From contig JADJKO010000001.1 in NCBI GenBank assembly GCA_016705955.1, positions 682,001 through 746,000 of the forward strand: DNA of 64,000 nt, given 5' to 3'. This DNA comes from Flavobacteriales bacterium. Lineage in GTDB: Bacteria > Bacteroidota > Bacteroidia > Flavobacteriales_F > PHOS-HE28. The translations under genes and the position numbers were made by a program. Below the pieces are notes generated by a model. The model did not search any database and was not told the origin of the DNA. It saw only the letters and a program-made list of their open reading frames with translations. Shown one piece after another: positions 7,781 to 17,304 of this stretch. Position 1 is the stretch's first letter. Every line of letters begins with the position of its first letter.

Positions 7781-9411
7781 GGTGTCCGCAGCCGGATTCT
7801 CGAAGCTTCATGGTGCATTTCGGACCTGGACGATCCGGATGTGTCCGGTCCTTCGCTCCTCATGGAAGCCCGGTCCTGTCGATCCCGGTTCCAATGCGCA
7901 CCGACGTTGAACGGCTCGGCGATGGCCTGCTCGCAGATGGCCTGGGCCACCAGTACCAGGTCGCGCAGTTCATATAGATCCAGGGAATGCCCGCCTCCGG
8001 CCCATTGGTCCACTACGAACTGCTGGATCCGCGCTATGCTGCTGGACGCGACCTGCAACCCGGCATCATCGCGGACGATACCGACGCGGTCCATCATCAG
8101 ATCACGCAATTCCCCGAGTGCGGCGATCACCGCAGGGTCCTCGTCGGCAAAGGAGGAGCGCCCCACTACTGCGTCTTCGGGAAGAATGGCGTTCCGTTCC
8201 GATGTCATCACCGATGAAGCCGCGTACCGCGGGATCACCAAGGCTTCCAACAGGGAATTGCTCGCGAGGCGGTCGGCACCATGCAGCCCGCTGCCAGCGC
8301 ATTCACCCAAGGCGTAGAGCCCGTTGAGCAGGGTACGGCCTTGCGCATCGGTGCGGATGCCACCACAGAGGTAATGGGCGGCAGGCATCACGGGGATGGG
8401 ATCCTTGGTGGGGTCGAGGCCGATCCCCATGCAATGCTTCATGATCATCGGGAACTCGCGGGCGAAGCGCGCCGCGCCGATGCGTGTTGCATCCAGCCGG
8501 ACATGGGGCACGCCCTGCTCGCGCATCACCGTGTGGATGGCGCGGGCCACCACATTGCGTGGGGCCAGATCGGCCATCGGGTGCAATCCTTCCATCAGGC
8601 GCGTGCCATCGGGACGCAACAGCACGGCGCCCGCACCGCGTACTGCTTCGCTGATGAGGAATGCTCCCTTCCGCTGCGGATCGTACAAGGCGGTGGGATG
8701 GAATTGCACGAAGGCCATATCGCGCAACGGCACACCTGCTCGCACGGCCATCGCAACACCACTGCCCGTGGCGCCGATCGGATTGGTGGTGTGCCGATAG
8801 ACCTGGCCTGCGCCGCCCGTGGCCAATACCACCGCATCGCTGAAGTGCTCGCGGACCGCGCCGGTGCGTATGTCGATCGTACGCACACCGTTGCAACGGC
8901 GACCATCGGGTCCATCCGTCACCAGCAGGTCCAGCGCGAACAGGGTCTCGGTGACCGTAATGTGGGCCGTGCCCTTCACTTGTCCCTGTAATACCCGGAC
9001 CAATTCAGCGCCTGTATGATCGCTGTGGTGGACCACCCGTGGGGTCCTGTGCCCGCCTTCGTGCGCGGCATCCAGGTGCCCTTGCGCATCGGTATCGAAA
9101 CGCGCGCCGATCGCCAATAGCTCCCGGATGCACGTGGGTCCTTCACGGACCACGCGTTCCACCACTTCCGGATCGCACCGGCCCGCGCCCACGGCGAGGG
9201 TGTCGTCCCGGTGCTGTTCCCACGAATCGGCCGGATCGATCACAGCGGCGACACCGCCTTGCGCGGCGTGCGAATTGCTCGTCTCCGGAGGCGCCTTGGA
9301 GAGCATGTGGACCTCCACCTCGCCCTTCTTCATCAACGTGGACAAGCGATGCGCGAAGGCCATGCCCGCTACGCCGCTCCCTACCACGATCACTTTCAGC
9401 GGCCGCTTCAT
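7777..9411 (-). CDS. nadB: L-aspartate oxidase
   Basis: A 544-residue flavoprotein that oxidises L-aspartate to iminoaspartate in de novo NAD synthesis. The N-terminal FAD Rossmann motif is VVGSGVAGMAFAHRLS, followed by SNSHAAQGGVAAV, the covalent-flavin-family region HHSDHTGAELVRVL, and VVLATGGAGQVYRHTTNP. The LxFHPTAL-type motif (FVQFHPTALYDP) and the ending SRFADE-like segment with RDLMMDRVGIVRDDAGL support NadB over succinate dehydrogenase. It overlaps nadA upstream and the transporter downstream by four bases each, giving a tight operon. The C-terminal 40 residues are low-complexity and probably family-variable. Confidence 0.95.
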   Translation of the reverse strand: MKRPLKVIVVGSGVAGMAFAHRLSTLMKKGEVEVHMLSKAPPETSNSHAAQGGVAAVIDPADSWEQHRDDTLAVGAGRCDPEVVERVVREGPTCIRELLAIGARFDTDAQGHLDAAHEGGHRTPRVVHHSDHTGAELVRVLQGQVKGTAHITVTETLFALDLLVTDGPDGRRCNGVRTIDIRTGAVREHFSDAVVLATGGAGQVYRHTTNPIGATGSGVAMAVRAGVPLRDMAFVQFHPTALYDPQRKGAFLISEAVRGAGAVLLRPDGTRLMEGLHPMADLAPRNVVARAIHTVMREQGVPHVRLDATRIGAARFAREFPMIMKHCMGIGLDPTKDPIPVMPAAHYLCGGIRTDAQGRTLLNGLYALGECAGSGLHGADRLASNSLLEALVIPRYAASSVMTSERNAILPEDAVVGRSSFADEDPAVIAALGELRDLMMDRVGIVRDDAGLQVASSSIARIQQFVVDQWAGGGHSLDLYELRDLVLVAQAICEQAIAEPFNVGAHWNRDRQDRASMRSEGPDTSGSSRSEMHHEASRIRLRTP

Positions 9412-10364
9412 CCCAGTTGCATCATGCGCCGCAGCGCGATCTCGGCCCGTTCACGGACGTGTTCGTCCAGCACGATCTCCGGTGATCCGTGCAGCAGCGC
9501 GGAATAGACCTTTTCGACCGTGTTCATTTTCATGTACGGGCACTCGCTGCAGGCGCAAGTATTGATCGCATGCGCCGGTGCCGGTATCAATTCCTTGTGC
9601 GGCGCTGCTTCCCGCATCTTGTGCAGGATCCCCGCCTCGGTGGCCACGATGAAGGTGCGTGCCGGATCGCGTTGCACGAACTCCAGCAGCGAAGAGGTGG
9701 ATCCCACGTGGTCCGCTTCGGCCAGGATCTCCGGCGGGCATTCGGGATGCGCGATGAGCTTCGCATCGGGGTGCTTGCCCAGCAGCAGCTTCAACTTGTC
9801 GATGCTGATCTCCACATGCACTTCGCACACGCCGTCCCACAGCAGCAGTTCACGCCCGGTGACACGCTGCACGTACGCCCCCAGATGCTTGTCCGGTGCG
9901 AAGATGATCTTGCGGTCCGCAGGAATGCTGTTCACCACGCGCACCGCATTGCTGCTGGTGCAGATGATGTCGCTCATCGCCTTCACCTCCGCGCTGCAGT
10001 TGATGTAGCTCACCACCACATGGTCCGGGTGCGCATCGATGAAGGCCTTGAACTTCTCGGGCGGCGCTGAATCAGCAAGGGAGCAACCGGCTTCCAGGTC
10101 GGGGAGGAGCACCGTGCGCTTCGGGTTGAGGATCTTGGCGGTCTCCGCCATGAAATGCACGCCTGCGAAGAGGATCACATCGGCAGTGCTGCGATCGGCG
10201 GCTTGCGCCAAGGCCAAGCTATCGCCCACGAAGTCGGCCAGCGCCTGGATGTCCGGTGTCTGGTAATAATGCGCGAGGATGATGGCGTTCTTCTCGCGCT
10301 TCAAGCGCTGGATGTCCTCCAACAGGTCGAATGAAGGTTCTCCGGGAAACACCTGGGACCGCAT
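9408..10364 (-). CDS. nadA: Quinolinate synthase
   Basis: A 318-residue [4Fe-4S] enzyme that condenses iminoaspartate with dihydroxyacetone phosphate to quinolinate. Visible motifs are ILAHYYQTPDIQ, VGDSLALAQ, FAGVHFMAETAKIL, and LPDLEAGCSLAD. Likely cluster cysteines are C123 (YINCSAEVKA), C209 (HPECPPE) and one of C270, C272 or C275 (CACSECPYM). It is first in a nadA-nadB-transporter operon, with four-base overlaps. The start at 10364 follows a long non-coding leader of nearly 500 bases containing a palindrome at 10581-10596. Confidence 0.95.
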   Translation of the reverse strand: MRSQVFPGEPSFDLLEDIQRLKREKNAIILAHYYQTPDIQALADFVGDSLALAQAADRSTADVILFAGVHFMAETAKILNPKRTVLLPDLEAGCSLADSAPPEKFKAFIDAHPDHVVVSYINCSAEVKAMSDIICTSSNAVRVVNSIPADRKIIFAPDKHLGAYVQRVTGRELLLWDGVCEVHVEISIDKLKLLLGKHPDAKLIAHPECPPEILAEADHVGSTSSLLEFVQRDPARTFIVATEAGILHKMREAAPHKELIPAPAHAINTCACSECPYMKMNTVEKVYSALLHGSPEIVLDEHVRERAEIALRRMMQLG

Positions 10365-10857
10365 CTTGAATCAACGCGTTCATGGAGAAGCGTTATGGAT
10401 CGGACAATACAGGAGGCGTCCGCATCCGATCCCGACATATGCAGGTGCCAACAGGCCCAATGCCAAACAGCCCCAATGCGGGCATAGGCAACCGCCATGA
10501 CCTGACGGACCCGATGATCTGTGCTGTAGGATCGACATGGATCGAAGACCTGCAAAGGTACCTCACCGCTGGCCAAGAGATATGATATGTATCATACTCA
10601 TAAGGCAGCCCAGTGTACTGGTGGCAAAGCCACACGTGCCGTTCAAGGATCTTCCGGGTGCCCTGGCCACTTTGCCGATCCCGTTCCGGCATGGTTCGCG
10701 TGTCTGGCGAAGGAGGAACCGGCTCATCAACCACCGCTCCGCTTCGATCCTGTCCCTACAGACCATGTCAGGTTCTCAACACGTACTTCGGAGTACCTTC
10801 TTCTCTGTTCAACCTGAACGATGAACGTTTGTTCACACTTACTGCCGGAGGAACCAC
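10365..10857. other. Non-coding leader between nadA and the efflux operon end
   Basis: No convincing gene lies in these 493 bases; the small open frames have no natural protein composition. It must hold the nadA promoter on the minus strand and the transcription end of the operon at 10858-18322. The one clear structure is the palindrome at 10581-10596. No riboswitch or terminator hairpin could be recognised by eye. Confidence 0.5.
10581..10596. promoter_or_regulatory. 16-bp palindrome with Fnr-like spacing
   Basis: TATGATATGTATCATA is a perfect dyad. Its core ATGAT-N4-ATCAT has the 5+4+5 architecture of Fnr/Dnr sites (TTGAT-N4-ATCAA). It sits about 217 bases upstream of nadA. Two Crp/Fnr-type regulators are encoded in this window. 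Confidence 0.4.
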
Positions 10858-11301
10858 CTACATATAGATCACCTTCACCTCGATCGTCCGATCGCTGTTC
10901 AGATCAAAGCTGGCTTTTGAGAAATTCGGCCTGTTCCTCAGCCCGATCGATGTGTAGTTCGAGAAGCCGATCCCTTCTACGGGGAGCATGAAGCCCTTAT
11001 CGATCTTGCCGTTCTTGTTCTCGTCATGCAGGATGTTCACGGCATACCTGCCCTCGGGGATATTCTCGAACCGCACAGTACAAGTTCCATTGATGATCTC
11101 CGCCTTCAATAGTTTGTAATGGTTCTCAAAGTCTTCATCCGGTATCGTCCCGTCCTTGTTGTACAACGCGAACTGGACTTCTCCGGTGGAATTGCGCAGC
11201 TCATTCACCTCCACGGTCAAGGAAAAGGATGCGTCATCAGGGGCCATGGATGAACTGAGCAAGAGCAGCATGGCCAACGAACCAGTGATCAATGCTCGCA
11301 T
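10858..11301 (-). CDS. DUF2141 secreted protein
   Basis: A 147-residue protein with an N-terminal signal (MRALITGSLAMLLLLSSS) and a DUF2141 beta-sandwich: LTVEVNELRNSTGEVQFALYN, FENIPEGRYAVNILHDENKNGK and a conserved GIGFSNY near the end. DUF2141 proteins are common exported proteins in Bacteroidota; their function is not known. The HDENKNGKID stretch looks like a calcium-binding loop. It follows the RND pump gene by one base, so it is the last gene of the efflux operon and probably acts in the periplasm or cell envelope. Confidence 0.85.
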   Translation of the reverse strand: MRALITGSLAMLLLLSSSMAPDDASFSLTVEVNELRNSTGEVQFALYNKDGTIPDEDFENHYKLLKAEIINGTCTVRFENIPEGRYAVNILHDENKNGKIDKGFMLPVEGIGFSNYTSIGLRNRPNFSKASFDLNSDRTIEVKVIYM

Positions 11302-11302
11302 A

Positions 11303-14300
11303 TCAATCCGCGATCTTTCTATTGAACCGCTTCTTCACCGTATCCACCGCATAGTACACGACAGGCACCAGGAACACCGTGAGGAACATGCTGCTGGTAA
11401 GGCCGCCGATCAGCGCCCAGGCCAGACCGTTCTTCCATTCGCTGGCGGTGCCGGTGGCCAGTGCGATGGGCAGCATGCCGAAGACCATGGCCACGGTGGT
11501 CATCATGATCGGTCGTAAACGCGTGGTGCCCGCTTCGATCAGGGCATCGCGGAAGTGCATGCCGTGTTCTTTCAATTGGTTCGTGCGGTCCACGATCAGG
11601 ATGGCGTTCTTGCTCACGAGCCCGAGCAGCATGATCATGCCGAGCAAAGTGAACAGGCTCAGCGTGGACATGGTGAGGTTGAGCGCGAGGAAGGCGCCGA
11701 TGATGGCCACCACGATGCTGAACAGCACCACGAAGGGATACACGAAGCTGTCGTACAGCGCCACCATGATCAGGTACACGAGGATCAGCGAGGCGAGCAA
11801 CGCGCCGCCCAATGCGCCGAAGCTGTCGTTCTGCCGTTTGATGTCGCTGCCCCACGCCATGTACACACCGTCCGGCAAGGGGTTCACCTTCACGTAGGCC
11901 ACTACCTCATCGGCCACGGTGCCACTGCCTCGGCCCAATGCATCGGCGGTGAGGGTAACGGCGTTCATGCGGTCCATGCGCTCCACCATGGCGGGCGGTT
12001 CGCGCCGCACCACGGAAGCGAATTGATCGAGCTGCACCGCAAGCCCGGCGGGTGTTACGAAGCGCGTACGCGCCACATCCTCCGCGTTCCGGCGATCGAT
12101 GTCGTCCAGCCGGATGCGGATGGGATATTCCGTGCCACCGTCGTACAAGATGCCATCGTCGTTACCGGCCAGTGCGTTGCGCAAGGTGGCCCCGACAGCG
12201 GCGGTGTTCAAGCCGTACATGGCCATGCGGTCGCGGTCCAGTTCCACTTGCAATTCGGGGCTTCCCGCTTCGATGCTCAGACGCACGTTGTTGGCGCCGG
12301 GCACGCCCATCAGCGTGTCCTTCAAGAGTTGCGCGGTGCGCATAACGAGGGCGTGATCGACGCCGCTCAACGTGATCTCCACCGGTGCCGTGCGCGGGAT
12401 CAAACCGATGGCGGCCATGGTGAAGTCGATCCCCGGGAAACTGTCCTGCAAGGCTTGGCGCACATGCTTCATGTAGGCATCGGTGCTGATGCCGTTGCGT
12501 TCCTTCTTGGGCAGCAGCGCAATGGTGAGCTCGGTCTTGTTCTCTGCGCCCACGCCCATGCTGCCGATGCCGGTGCTGGGGCCGCCCACGTTGCTGAACA
12601 CGGAGTTCACTTCGGGCTGTGTAAGGAGGAAGCGTTCCACGGAAAGCGAACGCAGGTTGTTCTCTTTCAACGCCGTGTTCTTGTCGAATTCCAGCGCGAG
12701 ACGGAACTTGCCTTGGTCGCCGGTGGCGATCAGTTCCTTGCCCATGATGCCTTGTTTCATCATGATCCCCGTGCCCGCGAAGAGTGCGAGCAGGATGCCG
12801 ATGAACGCGAGCTTGTGGCTCAGCACCCAACGCAGCGCACCGGTGTACCAAGCGGTGAGCCCGTCCAGCCAATGCTCGAAACGGATCAGGCTGCGCGTGT
12901 AGAAATTCGTTGGCTTCAGTTCCTCTTTCTTGCCCATGCGCGATGCAAGCCAGGGAGTCAACGTGAAGCTGACGAAGAGCGACATCAAGGTGCTCACCAC
13001 CACCACCACGCTGAATTGCTTCAGCAGATCGGCCACGAACACTTGCACGAACACGATGGGCAGGAAGACCACCACGTCCACGAGGGTGATGGACAATGCG
13101 CTGAAGCCGATCTCCGCACGGCCTTCGATGGCGGCGGTGACCTTGTCGTGCCCTTTGTCCAGGTACCGTTGGATGTTTTCAAGCACCACGATACTGTCAT
13201 CGACAAGGATGCCGATGATCAGGGACATGGCCAAGAGGGTCATCAAGTTGAGCGTGTAGCCGAAGAGGCCCATGGCGACGAACGCACTCACCAATGACGC
13301 TGGGATCGCGACGAGGATGATCAATGAATTCCGCAGGCTGTGCAGGAAGAGCAGCATGATGAACGACACGAGCAGCACGGCCAACCCGAGGTCAACGAGC
13401 ACGCCGTTCACCGCTTCGATGGTGATGTCGGTGCTGTCGTCCGCGAGGATGAAGCGCGTGTTGTTCGCCTGATCTTCTTTTTCGATCCGGGCGAATACCG
13501 CACGCAAGGCGCGGCTTACATCCACGGCATTGGCATCGCCTTGTTTCTTGATCAACAAACCGATGCCGCTTTCGCCGTTGTACCGGCTAACGGAACTGAT
13601 CTCTGCAATGCCATCGACGACGGTAGCGACATCCTTCACGCGCACCACGGAACCCGGCGCAGGTTGCGCTACGACAACGTTCGCCAACTCGGGCAAGGTG
13701 GTGATCTTGCCTGCCAATTTCACGGTGGTGCGGTCGCGCTCGGTGCGCACATCACCTGCTGGGATCTCGCGGCCTGCACGCAGAATGGCTTCGGTCACCT
13801 GCGGAAGCGGAACACGATGGTGCAGCAATTTCGCCTGATCCACTTTCACTTGGATCTCGCGCTGTTCACCGCCGAGCAAGGTGATCTCCGCTACGCCTTT
13901 CAATTGTTGGAAACGCGGCAGGAGCTCGTCCTGCATGCGTTGGTAGAAGACCGGTGCGGGCAGGTCGCTCAGGGCGCTCACGCTCATGATCGGCAGGTCG
14001 TTCGGGGAGATCTTGGACATCACCGGCGGCTGCAAGCCTTCGGGCAGGTCCTTGCGGATGTTGTCGATCTGCCGCTGCGCGTCCTGCATGGCCAGGTCCA
14101 GGTTCGCGCCGTACTTGAAGTTGACGATGATGATGGACGCATTGGCCAGCGAGCGGCTGGCGATGTAGTCCACATGCTCCAGCGAACTGAGCGCATCCTC
14201 CACCGGACGCGTCACGCTGTTGGCCACTTCCTCCGGTGCCGCGCCGGGATACATGGTGCGCACGGTGATCACCGGCTGGTTGAAATCGGGCATCAGCTCC

Positions 14301-14401
14301 ACGCCAAGGCCGCGATAGGCCACGATGCCGCCCAGGAGCAGCACACCGAAGATCACGATGATCAACGATGGACGTTTGATGGCGATCTCGGTGATGGTCA
14401 T
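11303..14401 (-). CDS. RND-family efflux transporter permease (AcrB-like)
   Basis: A 1032-residue inner-membrane proton-driven pump of the HAE1/AcrB type. It begins with the family signature MTITEIAIKRPSLIIVIFG, has PGAAPEEVANSVTRPVEDAL in the first periplasmic domain, two large periplasmic loops, and twelve expected membrane segments. The proton-relay segment GILVDDSIVVLENIQRYLD in TM4 carries the two aspartates. It works with the membrane-fusion protein and the TolC-like channel encoded upstream. The substrate cannot be read from sequence: drugs, detergents or solvents are all possible. Heavy-metal CusA-type motifs are not seen. Confidence 0.93.
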   Translation of the reverse strand: MTITEIAIKRPSLIIVIFGVLLLGGIVAYRGLGVELMPDFNQPVITVRTMYPGAAPEEVANSVTRPVEDALSSLEHVDYIASRSLANASIIIVNFKYGANLDLAMQDAQRQIDNIRKDLPEGLQPPVMSKISPNDLPIMSVSALSDLPAPVFYQRMQDELLPRFQQLKGVAEITLLGGEQREIQVKVDQAKLLHHRVPLPQVTEAILRAGREIPAGDVRTERDRTTVKLAGKITTLPELANVVVAQPAPGSVVRVKDVATVVDGIAEISSVSRYNGESGIGLLIKKQGDANAVDVSRALRAVFARIEKEDQANNTRFILADDSTDITIEAVNGVLVDLGLAVLLVSFIMLLFLHSLRNSLIILVAIPASLVSAFVAMGLFGYTLNLMTLLAMSLIIGILVDDSIVVLENIQRYLDKGHDKVTAAIEGRAEIGFSALSITLVDVVVFLPIVFVQVFVADLLKQFSVVVVVSTLMSLFVSFTLTPWLASRMGKKEELKPTNFYTRSLIRFEHWLDGLTAWYTGALRWVLSHKLAFIGILLALFAGTGIMMKQGIMGKELIATGDQGKFRLALEFDKNTALKENNLRSLSVERFLLTQPEVNSVFSNVGGPSTGIGSMGVGAENKTELTIALLPKKERNGISTDAYMKHVRQALQDSFPGIDFTMAAIGLIPRTAPVEITLSGVDHALVMRTAQLLKDTLMGVPGANNVRLSIEAGSPELQVELDRDRMAMYGLNTAAVGATLRNALAGNDDGILYDGGTEYPIRIRLDDIDRRNAEDVARTRFVTPAGLAVQLDQFASVVRREPPAMVERMDRMNAVTLTADALGRGSGTVADEVVAYVKVNPLPDGVYMAWGSDIKRQNDSFGALGGALLASLILVYLIMVALYDSFVYPFVVLFSIVVAIIGAFLALNLTMSTLSLFTLLGMIMLLGLVSKNAILIVDRTNQLKEHGMHFRDALIEAGTTRLRPIMMTTVAMVFGMLPIALATGTASEWKNGLAWALIGGLTSSMFLTVFLVPVVYYAVDTVKKRFNRKIAD

Positions 14402-14434
14402 GTCGCTCGTTCGTTCTGCTGTTGGTCGTGAACG

Positions 14435-15481
14435 CTACTTGGTCTTCACGGGCACGCCGTCGCTGAGGTTGATGAAGCCGCTGATGACCACCAGATCGCC
14501 GACGGCAAGGCCATGGACCACGGCCACTTGTTCCGCGTTCCCTGCACCGGTGGTGATCCGTTCGCGCACCGCACGTCCGTTCCGCACCACGTACACTTCG
14601 GGTTCCAAGGTGGATCCGATGATCGCACTTGCGGGGATCACCGGCGAAGCCACGGCATCCATGGGAACGGAGCGCACCGTTGCGGCCATACCGGGCTTGA
14701 GACCCTTGGTATCCGTGCCGTTCAGCGCGATGCGCACCGGGAAGTTGTGGGACATGTCGCCGCGACTTCCCACGCTGGCCACCACGCCGTTGATCCGCGT
14801 TCCGCTGCCCGATGCAAGCACATCAACACGTTGATCTTTCCGGAAGCGGCCCAGCTCCGCGCCCGGCACGGCAATGACCAACTCCAGCGCGCGATCATCG
14901 CTGATCATCGCCACGGGCATGGAAGGGTTCAGCACGGTGCCCACATCCACGAAAAGCTGCGCGATGAAACCGCTGATCGGCGCAGGGATCTCCGTGCGTT
15001 GCACCTGTTCCTGCAAGGTGCCGAGTTGGATCCTCGCTGCTTGCAAGGCGAGTTCCGTCTTTTCCAGTTGGACGCCTTGCACCGCATCTTCCGCAGCCAG
15101 CACCGTGTAGCGTTTCCGATCCTTCTCCAATCCATCCACCTGCACTTGCGCAGCGTTCAATTGCCTGCGCAACAGGTCGCCGTCCAAGCGCGCGATCACC
15201 ATGCCCTTCTCCACCCACTGTCCTTCCTGCACTGGCACGGCGACCACACGCCCGGGTACTTCGGCCATTACTTTTCCTTCGCTCACGGCCTCGATCGTGC
15301 CGCTGTAGCGCACGCCTTCGGAAAGGGCGATGGAGCGCACGGTGTCCACCACCACGTGCACCGGCGCGTTCCGGTCGAAGCGGTACACCTGCTCCTCCTG
15401 GGTGCGCTTGTTGCTGGCCAGTTTCCATACGGTCAACGCCAACAAGGCGACGATCACGATCCAGGGGATGATGCGTTTCAT
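14435..15481 (-). CDS. RND efflux membrane-fusion (periplasmic adaptor) protein
   Basis: A protein of about 348 residues with one N-terminal membrane anchor (MKRIIPWIVIVALLALTVW), a biotinyl-lipoyl-like hairpin (SEGKVMAEVPGRVV and IPAPISGFIAQLFVDVG) and a helical hairpin rich in Gln and Leu between them. It links the RND pump to the outer-membrane channel. The ATG at 15481 is chosen because it overlaps the tolC-like stop by ATGA and starts exactly at the membrane anchor; an upstream start would add an unlikely Ala/Gln-rich peptide. Confidence 0.92.
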   Translation of the reverse strand: MKRIIPWIVIVALLALTVWKLASNKRTQEEQVYRFDRNAPVHVVVDTVRSIALSEGVRYSGTIEAVSEGKVMAEVPGRVVAVPVQEGQWVEKGMVIARLDGDLLRRQLNAAQVQVDGLEKDRKRYTVLAAEDAVQGVQLEKTELALQAARIQLGTLQEQVQRTEIPAPISGFIAQLFVDVGTVLNPSMPVAMISDDRALELVIAVPGAELGRFRKDQRVDVLASGSGTRINGVVASVGSRGDMSHNFPVRIALNGTDTKGLKPGMAATVRSVPMDAVASPVIPASAIIGSTLEPEVYVVRNGRAVRERITTGAGNAEQVAVVHGLAVGDLVVISGFINLSDGVPVKTK

Positions 15482-16818
15482 GGCTGTTCTCTGTTGAGCA
15501 GCACACCGTTCAGGCGCTGCCATTCCAATTGTGCCTTGCGCAGGTCCACCAAGGCGTTGAGGTAGTTCATCTGCGCTTCGTGCTCGCCCTGTTCCGCAAG
15601 GATCAGGTCCGGCACGGTGGCAAGGCCCTGCGCATGTTGCGCCATGGTGCTCCGCCGGATGCGCTGGGCCAAGGCTAGTTGCGCCGTGTTGTTCACGATC
15701 GCTTGCTCGGCGATCGTGAGCTGCCGTTGCACGCTGCGCCGCTCCACGTTCTCCTTGTCCTGTAACGCATCGCGTTGCAGTTCGGTGCGCTCCAGCTCGA
15801 ACTGCTTGGACTTGATGCGATGCGCCAGCACGGTTCCCTGGAACAGGGGCACTTGCAGTTGAAGACCGAGGTATCCGATGGGGTAGAAGTTGAAATGATC
15901 ATCGGTGTCCAATGGGCCGAAGCCGGTGGTTCCGTAAAGCCCTTGCCCGCTTATTCCGGGCAGCCGTGCGCGCTTCAGGGTGCGCAGTTCGGCGTTTCGC
16001 AAGCGCAAGGCTTGGTCCGCCATGCGGCGTTGCGTGGTGCTGCCCGTGGTGGTGCTGGTCACTTCCGCGGCCGGTGCTGTCGTGTCCACGGAAAGTGATG
16101 CATCCAACGGCATTCCGGTCAGGACTTTCAAGCCATCGAGCACCTGTTCGTATTGGCCCTGCACTTGTGTGCGTTGCGTGGTCAGCTGGTCGCGTTGCAG
16201 CGCGATGCGGTCCACGTCGGTCCGCCGGGCGAGCGTTTGCCCGTGCAGCAGTTCCAGCGTTCGCACCAAGGCAGCGGCATTCACCACGTTGCTGTCCAGG
16301 AAGGCCAAACGGCTTTGCAGGATCTGCGCATTGTAGTACACGGCGCTCACCTCCATCACCACATCCTCACGGGTGCGCTCGTGCTGGATCGCTGCCATGG
16401 CCGCGGCCTCCTTGCCCACCTGCACCGCACTGAACGATGCCGGATCGTACAAGGGAACTTGCAACACCAGATTGGCCACCACGTTCTGCGGGGTGCCGAA
16501 CTGGATCTCGCGGTACATGTCCGCCGGACCACCGAAGATGGAGGCCGGCATCAGCTGGTAGGGGAGGTCCGTGTAGTATTTGTAATCCACCACGCCACGC
16601 AGTTTCGGGAGCAGGGCGCCGCGCAGTTCACCGGTGCGTTCCTCCGCGATCCGCGTATCGATCCCGGCCATGAGGATGCGGCGTTCGTTGACCAATGCGG
16701 AATCGATGCACTGCTGCAACGACATCACTTGCGCATACGCTGGCGCAAGGCTCAGCAGCATGGCGGCCACGACCGGCCAGCGGCGGTTGGAACTTGGTAT
16801 GTGCAGCGGCACGGACAT
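15478..16818 (-). CDS. TolC-like outer-membrane efflux protein
   Basis: A 446-residue outer-membrane factor with an N-terminal signal ending near PAYAQ, then MSLQQCIDSALVNERRI, the typical start of the OEP repeat. Long amphipathic coiled helices rich in Gln, Arg and Leu form two repeats, with YYNAQILQSRL and the closing KAQLEWQRLNGVL. It gives the exit duct for the RND complex. The gene is 13 bases downstream of the lipoprotein gene and overlaps the adaptor gene, so the tripartite pump is made from one transcript. Confidence 0.92.
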   Translation of the reverse strand: MSVPLHIPSSNRRWPVVAAMLLSLAPAYAQVMSLQQCIDSALVNERRILMAGIDTRIAEERTGELRGALLPKLRGVVDYKYYTDLPYQLMPASIFGGPADMYREIQFGTPQNVVANLVLQVPLYDPASFSAVQVGKEAAAMAAIQHERTREDVVMEVSAVYYNAQILQSRLAFLDSNVVNAAALVRTLELLHGQTLARRTDVDRIALQRDQLTTQRTQVQGQYEQVLDGLKVLTGMPLDASLSVDTTAPAAEVTSTTTGSTTQRRMADQALRLRNAELRTLKRARLPGISGQGLYGTTGFGPLDTDDHFNFYPIGYLGLQLQVPLFQGTVLAHRIKSKQFELERTELQRDALQDKENVERRSVQRQLTIAEQAIVNNTAQLALAQRIRRSTMAQHAQGLATVPDLILAEQGEHEAQMNYLNALVDLRKAQLEWQRLNGVLLNREQP

Positions 16819-16830
16819 CGTTCACTTCTC

Positions 16831-17304
16831 CTACTCGAAATAGTTCCCGTAGGTGCCGAGATAGCTCTTCATGTCCGCCAACTGCGTTGCATCGCCCGCG
16901 TCGAAACCACTGAAGCGTTGGTGGATCGGGATCAGGTAGTTGTGCAGCTGTTCGTGCGCTTCACCGGTCATGGTGCAACGCTCGAAGATCAAGCCGAACT
17001 CCTCTTCCAGCGCGGCTTTCAGCGCCTTGGCATCACCGGGCATGGCGGTCTGCTTGTCGATCAGCGCCACCATGTTCGCGACGCCCGATGTGGTCTCGGG
17101 GTTCGCTTTCCAGCGCTGTCCGTTATCGAGCGTGACAGTGGTTGTTGAAGATCCTCCTTCTTCGACCTTCGCGTCCTCGCCATGCTCGTGGTCGGAGGTT
17201 GCAGATGCGGCAGCATCGGCCTGCCCATCGTGTTCGTGCTGTTGGTTGCACCCGAAGGTGAAGAGCGCAAGTGCTCCGGCGATGAATGCGAGTTTGTGGT
17301 TCAT
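16831..17304 (-). CDS. Small predicted lipoprotein
   Basis: A 157-residue protein beginning MNHKLAFIAGALALFTFGC, a lipoprotein-type signal with Cys at the cleavage site, followed by a His/Asp/Glu-rich linker (HEHDGQADA, DHEHGEDA). The mature part (NMVALIDKQTAMPGDAK, FERCTMTGEAHEQLHNYLIP) is helical. His-rich linkers are often found in metal-handling proteins, so metal binding is possible. The start at 17304 overlaps the upstream membrane protein gene by four bases. No family was recognised; its position suggests an accessory role in the efflux operon. Confidence 0.75.
   Translation of the reverse strand: MNHKLAFIAGALALFTFGCNQQHEHDGQADAAASATSDHEHGEDAKVEEGGSSTTTVTLDNGQRWKANPETTSGVANMVALIDKQTAMPGDAKALKAALEEEFGLIFERCTMTGEAHEQLHNYLIPIHQRFSGFDAGDATQLADMKSYLGTYGNYFE

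Noticed and set aside
10393..10734. 113-codon open frame upstream of nadA
   Set aside because: Composition is not protein-like, there is no recognisable motif, and it covers the nadA promoter region.
11555..13297. Long open frame on the plus strand opposite the RND pump gene
   Set aside because: It is antisense to a clear AcrB-family protein and is rich in His, Gln and Val, typical of GC-rich shadow frames. The same holds for the long antisense frames at 2942-4522, 5257-6426, 28138-29940 and 43343-45826.
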